The notes under the pieces: generated by a model
The model's input: the letters and a program-made list of their open reading frames with translations, nothing else
Told to the model about the DNA's origin: nothing
The model's database searches: none
Part shown: one piece after another, positions 15,141-18,862 of the stretch
How positions within the stretch are numbered: the first letter of the stretch is position 1
Layout of the letters: each line of letters opens with the position of its first letter
Made by a program: the position numbers and the translations under genes
Assembly: GCA_015059245.1 (NCBI GenBank)
Contig: SVAU01000022.1
Location: 1 to 18,862, forward strand
From: Bacillota bacterium
Lineage (GTDB): Bacteria > Bacillota_I > Bacilli_A > RF39 > UBA660
Direction: 5' to 3'
DNA length: 18,862 nucleotides

Positions 15141-16033
15141 AAAGACTATTAGAAGAATATGCAACAGTAGAAGAACATGTTAGTCTAAAAAAATACAATA
15201 CATATCGTATAGAAGGAACAACTAAGTATTTAGTATCTCCAAATTCTATAACAGACTTAGCTAATGTTATTAAAGTATTAAAAGAAAATAACGAAAAATT
15301 CATAGTATTAGGTAATGGATCTAATATAGTATTAAATGATAAAGAATATGATGGAGCAATCATTAAATTAGATAAACTAAATGGTATAGAAGTTAATCCT
15401 AAAATGCATATGGCATATGCAGAAGCAGGAGCAATGCTACCTAAATTAGCACAACAATCAATAGATCAAGAACTAACTGGTTTAGAATTTGCTATAAGTA
15501 TTCCTGGTACAATAGGTGGTTCTATCTATGGTAATGCAGGAGCTTATAACTCATGTATACTAGATTATGTAGAATCAGTTACAGTAATGGATGAAAACTA
15601 CGATGTAAGAGTAATAGAACACGAAGATATTACATATAGCTATAGACACAGTATGTTCAAAGAACAAAAAAATCTAATTATTCTAGGAGCTAAATTCTTC
15701 CTAAAAGAAGGAGATAAAGAAAACTCTCTAGCAATAATCGAAGATAGAAAACAAAGAAGAATAGCTACTCAACCACTAGAATATCCATCAGCAGGTTCAG
15801 TATTTAGAAATCCAGAAGGAGACTATGCCGGAAGACTAATAGAATTCTGCCAATTAAAAGGATATACAATAGGTGGAGCTCAAGTATCAGAAAAACACGC
15901 TAACTTCATTGTTAATATTGGCAATGCCACAGGGGAAGACGTTTATAAATTAATAAAATATGTACATGATACAGTATTAGAAAAAACTAATATCGACTTA
16001 ATAATAGAACAAGAATTTATAGATTGGGAGTAA
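15137..16033 (+). CDS. murB: MurB, UDP-N-acetylenolpyruvoylglucosamine reductase
   Basis: MurB is an FAD enzyme that reduces UDP-GlcNAc-enolpyruvate to UDP-MurNAc in the cytoplasmic stage of peptidoglycan synthesis. The protein has 298 residues. Motifs are NTYRIEG (21-27), the FAD-binding VLGNGSNIV (57-65), the GLEFAISIPGTIGGSIYGNAGA block (115-136, with the family's IPG.IGG pattern), YRHS (169-172), and the catalytic serine Ser221 in SAGSVFRNP, with the C-terminal acid near Glu291/Glu293. The length and the YRHS block fit the shorter Gram-positive type. The ATG overlaps the murG stop by 4 bases, with an AAAGGA site inside murG, so translation is coupled. Confidence 0.97.
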   Translation: MKRLLEEYATVEEHVSLKKYNTYRIEGTTKYLVSPNSITDLANVIKVLKENNEKFIVLGNGSNIVLNDKEYDGAIIKLDKLNGIEVNPKMHMAYAEAGAMLPKLAQQSIDQELTGLEFAISIPGTIGGSIYGNAGAYNSCILDYVESVTVMDENYDVRVIEHEDITYSYRHSMFKEQKNLIILGAKFFLKEGDKENSLAIIEDRKQRRIATQPLEYPSAGSVFRNPEGDYAGRLIEFCQLKGYTIGGAQVSEKHANFIVNIGNATGEDVYKLIKYVHDTVLEKTNIDLIIEQEFIDWE

Positions 16034-16038
16034 TCACT

Positions 16039-16824
16039 ATGGTTAAAAAGCAACAAAAAAAGAAGAAAAAACTAAGAGTAAAAGTACTATTAAAACTAAT
16101 ACTATTCGTATGTCTTGTTGCTTTCTCAATCAATTACATAAAAGATCTAAAAGTTAAGAATATCTACATAACAGGTAATAACAACATAAAAGATGTAACT
16201 ATAATAGAAACATTAGGTATAAAAGACTATCCAAAAATGATATCTCTTAAACCTAAAAAACTAGAAGAAAAACTAAAAACATTACCATTAGTAGATCATG
16301 TTAATATAAAAAGAAACATATTCGGTAAATTAACTATCGAAATAGAAGAAACAAAACTATTATTCTTCTATAAATACAATAATAAGTATATAACAGCTAA
16401 TAATAAATCTATTGAAGATGATATAAGTTATGTAGGAGTGCCTTCATTAGTAAACTTTACTCCAGATACAGTATTTGATGATCTAGTAGTAGGTCTAAAT
16501 AAAATAGATTATGACATAGTAAAAATGATAGGTGAAATGGAATATACACCATATAAATCAGAAGCAGGTCAAACTATAGATAACAACTTATTTACGTTAT
16601 ATATGAATGATGGAAACATAGTAAAAATAGATACAGTTAATATTAAAAACTTAAATAAATATAATACTATCTATACATCATTAGAAATGAATAAAGTAAA
16701 AAGAATAGTTTACTTAGATACAATATTAAATGAAGGTGACGGTATCTATTCAAAAACTTTAGAATCTCTAAAGAAAGAAGAAGCAGAAGCTGCTAAAAAG
16801 GAAGAAACTAATAAAAAAGAGTAG
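16039..16824 (+). CDS. divIB: DivIB/FtsQ, cell-division POTRA protein
   Basis: DivIB joins FtsL and DivIC in the divisome and helps regulate septal wall synthesis. I chose the ATG at 16039 (261 residues): GGGAG at 16026-16030 is its ribosome binding site, and the TTG at 16024 would fall within murB. In order: a Lys-rich cytoplasmic tail (KKQQKKKKKLRVK), one membrane helix (~14-34), the POTRA domain (~36-107, starting VKNIYITGNNNI and including PLVDHVNIKRN), a beta domain, and a Lys/Glu/Ala-rich C-terminal tail. The tail is charged and probably disordered, as in other DivIB proteins. The gene follows murB by 5 bases and precedes queH by 8, so it is in one operon. Confidence 0.9.
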   Translation: MVKKQQKKKKKLRVKVLLKLILFVCLVAFSINYIKDLKVKNIYITGNNNIKDVTIIETLGIKDYPKMISLKPKKLEEKLKTLPLVDHVNIKRNIFGKLTIEIEETKLLFFYKYNNKYITANNKSIEDDISYVGVPSLVNFTPDTVFDDLVVGLNKIDYDIVKMIGEMEYTPYKSEAGQTIDNNLFTLYMNDGNIVKIDTVNIKNLNKYNTIYTSLEMNKVKRIVYLDTILNEGDGIYSKTLESLKKEEAEAAKKEETNKKE

Positions 16825-16832
16825 GTGTAAGT

Positions 16833-17468
16833 ATGAATTACAACAAACTTATGGAATCAATACTAGAACAAATTAAAACAGAAGGTAAAACTCCTTCTGT
16901 TCTTTTGCATAGCTGCTGCGCTCCTTGTTCTTCTCATGTAATAAATCTATTAACTAACTACTTCGATATAACTATATTGTATTACAATCCTAATATCGAA
17001 CCATACGAAGAGTATTTAAAAAGAAAAGAAGAAGAAATACGTTTCATAAAAGAATACCCAAATAAAAATAAACTAACTATAATGGACTGTGACCATGAAA
17101 ACAATCGTTTTCATGACACTATTCGCGGTTTAGAGAAAGAACCAGAAGGAGGAGCACGCTGTAGCAAGTGCTACTACCTTCGTCTCGACAAAACCGCTCA
17201 ACTAGCAAGTGAAAACAAATTCGATTACTTCGCTACAACACTTACAGTAAGTCCGTTAAAAGACAGTAACAAACTAAATAGTATAGGAGAACACCTAAGC
17301 AAGATATACAACATAAAATACCTATACTCTGACTTCAAGAAAAAAGAAGGATACAAACATAGTATCTCCCTTGCAAAAGAATATAACTTATATAGACAAG
17401 ACTACTGCGGTTGTATCTATTCTAAACAAGAAAGAGAACTCCAAAAAGCATCTAAAACTACTGAATAA
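16833..17468 (+). CDS. queH: QueH, epoxyqueuosine reductase
   Basis: QueH reduces epoxyqueuosine to queuosine in tRNA, the last step of queuosine synthesis, as the non-B12 alternative to QueG. The 211-residue protein shows the family's metal and redox cysteines: Cys28-Cys29 and Cys32 in LHSCCAPCSSH, Cys110 and Cys113 in ARCSKCYYLRL, and Cys192/Cys194 in YCGCIYS. Other family blocks are YYNPNIEPYEEY and FATTLTVSPLKDSN. The start follows divIB by 8 bases behind a TAGGTG site. Its position after division genes is probably only operon sharing. No other queuosine gene is in the window. Confidence 0.93.
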   Translation: MNYNKLMESILEQIKTEGKTPSVLLHSCCAPCSSHVINLLTNYFDITILYYNPNIEPYEEYLKRKEEEIRFIKEYPNKNKLTIMDCDHENNRFHDTIRGLEKEPEGGARCSKCYYLRLDKTAQLASENKFDYFATTLTVSPLKDSNKLNSIGEHLSKIYNIKYLYSDFKKKEGYKHSISLAKEYNLYRQDYCGCIYSKQERELQKASKTTE

Positions 17469-17483
17469 CTCAGTAGTTTTTTA
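17454..17483 (+). terminator. Rho-independent terminator of murG-murB-divIB-queH
   Basis: AAAACTACTGA (17454-17464) pairs perfectly with TCAGTAGTTTT (17470-17480) around a 5-base loop, followed by Ts. The queH stop codon lies in the loop. This ends the operon and sets off the EcsC region. Confidence 0.85.
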
Positions 17484-17504
17484 TTTATTGTATTAATAAA
17501 ACAC

Positions 17505-17616
17505 TATAATTTTCATAAATATTGAAGTATAATAAACCCAAGTGAATAAGTGTGAGTTCGCGAAAAAAACATCCTCTATAAAGAGAATAGTTTTCTCGTA
17601 CAGAAAAGGAGTATAT
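17505..17616 (+). promoter_or_regulatory. Leader and possible promoter of the EcsC-family gene
   Basis: TATAAT occurs at 17505-17510 and again at 17528-17533, both without a convincing -35. The leader then contains the GC-containing palindrome TTCGCGAA (17557-17564) and two small mutually exclusive hairpins (CTCT 17574-17577 with AGAG 17582-17585, or GAGAA 17583-17587 with TTCTC 17593-17597), ending in an AAAAGGAG ribosome binding site. An operator or attenuator is possible but unproven. Confidence 0.35.
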
Positions 17617-18546
17617 ATGTCAAAAGAAAAACAAAAACTAAACTTAAGCAATGTTTTAGAAAGTACTATGAAGATAACATCGAATATAACGAATAAAACA
17701 AAGAGTTTAGTAGATACAACAAAGAATAAAATTAAAACAAAAAAAGAAGAAACAAATCAACTGATTACTCAAGAAGATATGATGAAAATCTTAGATGGCG
17801 TATATGGAAATGTCCTTAACGGATTAGGAACGATAAGCCCTCCAGTTGAAAATTTTGCAAACGATTATCTATCCAAAACTAACAAACCAGAAGAAGCCGC
17901 TCAAAAGATGATAAAGGCACAAATAATGAAGTGTACTACATCAGGATTTTTAACAGGATTTGGTGGTTTTATAACATTACCGATAACAATCCCAGCAAAT
18001 TTAAGTAGTGTTTTGTATGTACAACTAAGAATGATTGCATGTACAGCATATATGGCGGGATATGATGTAGAATCAGATGAAGTGCAAACACTTATATATG
18101 CATGTTTAGCAGGGGTATCGGTAGGAGAGTTAGTAAAACAAGCAGGCATAAAAATCGGAGTAAAAATGGCTACTGGAGCAATCAAAAAAATCCCGGGCAA
18201 AATACTAACAAAAATTAATCAAGCAGTAGGATTTAGATTTGTAACTAAATTTGGTTCAAAAGGAGTTATAAATTTAGGCAAGATGGTACCAGGAGTTGGA
18301 GCAATAATCGGTGGCGGAATAGATTTCTTCGAAACAAAAACAATAGGTAAAAGATCTTATGATTGGTTCTTTAAAGGAGAATTTGAAGAAGAAAAAGAAA
18401 TCAAAGAAGCGAAAATAATTGAAGAAAACATCGCAACAAATGATAACCTTTCTAAGATTAAAGAAGCAAAAGAACTGTTAGACGAAGGAATTATAACAAA
18501 AGAAGAATTTATGGAAATAAAAACAAAAGTAATCGAAAAAATATAA
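17617..18546 (+). CDS. EcsC family protein with C-terminal SHOCT domain
   Basis: I chose the ATG at 17617 (309 residues) because AAAAGGAG lies 5 bases upstream; the frame is open further upstream but without a comparable site. The N-terminal ~45 residues are polar and Lys-rich. Residues ~60-255 resemble the EcsC family: the Gly-rich stretch TSGFLTGFGGFITLPITIP (108-126), RMIACTAYMAGYDVESDEV and a later GVGAIIGGGIDFFETKTIGK block. The last ~33 residues (277-309, KIKEAKELLDEGIITKEEFMEIK) are a typical SHOCT domain, often found at the end of membrane-associated or phage-type proteins. EcsC function is poorly known. Codons ending in CG (ACG, TCG, GCG, CCG) look commoner here than in the upstream genes, which may indicate acquisition. 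A 49-residue ORF follows. Confidence 0.85.
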   Translation: MSKEKQKLNLSNVLESTMKITSNITNKTKSLVDTTKNKIKTKKEETNQLITQEDMMKILDGVYGNVLNGLGTISPPVENFANDYLSKTNKPEEAAQKMIKAQIMKCTTSGFLTGFGGFITLPITIPANLSSVLYVQLRMIACTAYMAGYDVESDEVQTLIYACLAGVSVGELVKQAGIKIGVKMATGAIKKIPGKILTKINQAVGFRFVTKFGSKGVINLGKMVPGVGAIIGGGIDFFETKTIGKRSYDWFFKGEFEEEKEIKEAKIIEENIATNDNLSKIKEAKELLDEGIITKEEFMEIKTKVIEKI

Positions 18547-18568
18547 AAGAAGTATAGGAGTTTATATT

Positions 18569-18718
18569 ATGGCAAAAGTATTCGATGCAAACAAAACACT
18601 TCTTCAAACTGCAGAAAACAAAGCTAAAGAGTGCATACAAAATCAAATTGAAATGATAGGCAATCAAAAAGGAATTCAATACGAAATAGAGTGGGAATAC
18701 CTTGAAGAAGAAAAATAA
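18569..18718 (+). CDS. Small hypothetical protein, 49 residues
   Basis: The frame runs ATG to TAA with a TATAGGAG ribosome binding site 8 bases upstream and starts 22 bases after the EcsC-SHOCT stop, so co-transcription is likely. The sequence begins MAKVFDANKTLLQTAENK and ends in an acidic EIEWEYLEEEK. It appears to be one amphipathic helix followed by a strand, with no membrane segment. A good ribosome binding site and ordinary codon use support a real gene. No family recognised. Confidence 0.55.
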   Translation: MAKVFDANKTLLQTAENKAKECIQNQIEMIGNQKGIQYEIEWEYLEEEK

Positions 18719-18749
18719 AAACTGAAGAACAAATCTGAAGTTGTAAGAT

Positions 18750-18783
18750 AAAAGTAGACAGATAAAAACTGTTTACTTTTTTT
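18750..18783 (+). terminator. Rho-independent terminator after the 49-residue gene
   Basis: AAAGTAGACAG (18751-18761) pairs with CTGTTTACTTT (18769-18779), with one G-T pair, around a 7-base loop. T residues follow. It ends the EcsC-SHOCT transcript. Confidence 0.75.
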
Positions 18784-18812
18784 GTTACAATAATTTAAAG
18801 GAGATGATAATA

Positions 18813-18862
18813 ATGCCAAGAATACGAAAAGAAAAAAATAGAAATTGGTCAAAAGAAGAAAA
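18813..18862 (+). CDS. Start of a basic protein, possibly a transposase (cut by window end)
   Basis: An AAAGGAG ribosome binding site lies 9 bases before the ATG. Only 16 residues are visible (MPRIRKEKNRNWSKEE). The basic start followed by a WSKEE segment is reminiscent of the helix-turn-helix N-terminus of IS3-type transposase OrfA proteins, but the fragment is too short to decide. It could equally be another small DNA-binding protein. Confidence 0.4.
   Translation, partial: MPRIRKEKNRNWSKEE

Noticed and set aside
17542..17616. A 25-residue N-terminal extension of the EcsC protein
   Set aside because: The extension is Ser/Lys-rich and runs through the leader hairpins, while AAAAGGAG correctly precedes the ATG at 17617.
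17901..18200. Minus-strand reading frame inside the EcsC gene
   Set aside because: It is the complement of the conserved EcsC core, without start signals.
1..18862. UGA read as tryptophan (Mycoplasma-type code)
   Set aside because: TGA ends murG and the WXG100 gene at 8345 at sensible places with coupled downstream starts, and tryptophans are TGG throughout.
1..18862. CRISPR arrays, tRNA or rRNA genes
   Set aside because: No regularly spaced repeats, cloverleaf-like segment or rRNA-like GC-rich stretch was seen on reading the window.

Overview
The window is strongly A+T-rich (roughly 70% by eye) and uses the standard code: TGA serves as a stop for murG and for the WXG100 gene at 8345, and tryptophan is TGG. 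Shine-Dalgarno sites are good, intergenic gaps are short, terminators are U-rich hairpins, and the gene content is low-G+C Gram-positive (murG-murB-divIB, EssC/EsaB-type secretion, a lipoprotein signal). An uncultured AT-rich Bacilli or Mollicutes-related gut Firmicute would fit. That placement is an inference from style, not from a marker gene.

Layout. (1) Positions 2-3569 hold a phosphorelay cluster: the 3' end of a hybrid histidine kinase that ends in two receiver domains, an HPt-receiver protein, and a complete membrane-bound hybrid kinase. (2) Positions 3586-4545 (minus) encode a 319-residue protein I do not recognise. It converges on the kinase through a shared bidirectional hairpin. 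(3) Positions 4664-6514 encode a lipoprotein with a zincin HEXXH motif, transcribed divergently from the unknown gene. (4) Positions 6672-8937 form an operon of six small helical proteins. Two are true WXG100 proteins (WQG and WEG), one is a WXG100-like variant with YQC in place of WxG, and three are unrecognised helical partners or substrates. (5) Positions 9011-13875 (minus) hold essC and esaB, the motor ATPase and ubiquitin-like component of a type VIIb secretion system, converging on the WXG operon. (6) Positions 14055-17468 hold murG-murB-divIB-queH, peptidoglycan and division genes plus a tRNA queuosine gene. (7) Positions 17617-18862 hold an EcsC-family protein with a SHOCT tail, a 49-residue ORF, and the start of a basic protein that may be a transposase.

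How the genes may work together. EssC would drive export of the WXG100-type proteins, with EsaB as accessory factor. The core membrane partners EsaA, EssA and EssB are not in the window, nor is any LXG toxin. The secretion genes are split into two converging units with their own promoters. The essC promoter shares a 15-base extended -10 block with the metallopeptidase lipoprotein promoter and a 12-base word with the WXG operon promoter. These hint at joint control but could be chance in AT-rich DNA. The phosphorelay genes could supply regulation, but no DNA-binding output domain is visible in them.

Several starts were moved inward from the longest possible reading frame because a strong ribosome binding site precedes an internal ATG (1665, 4545 minus, 4664, 14055, 16039, 17617). 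No tRNA, rRNA or CRISPR array was seen, and no gene-free stretch exceeds 300 bases.
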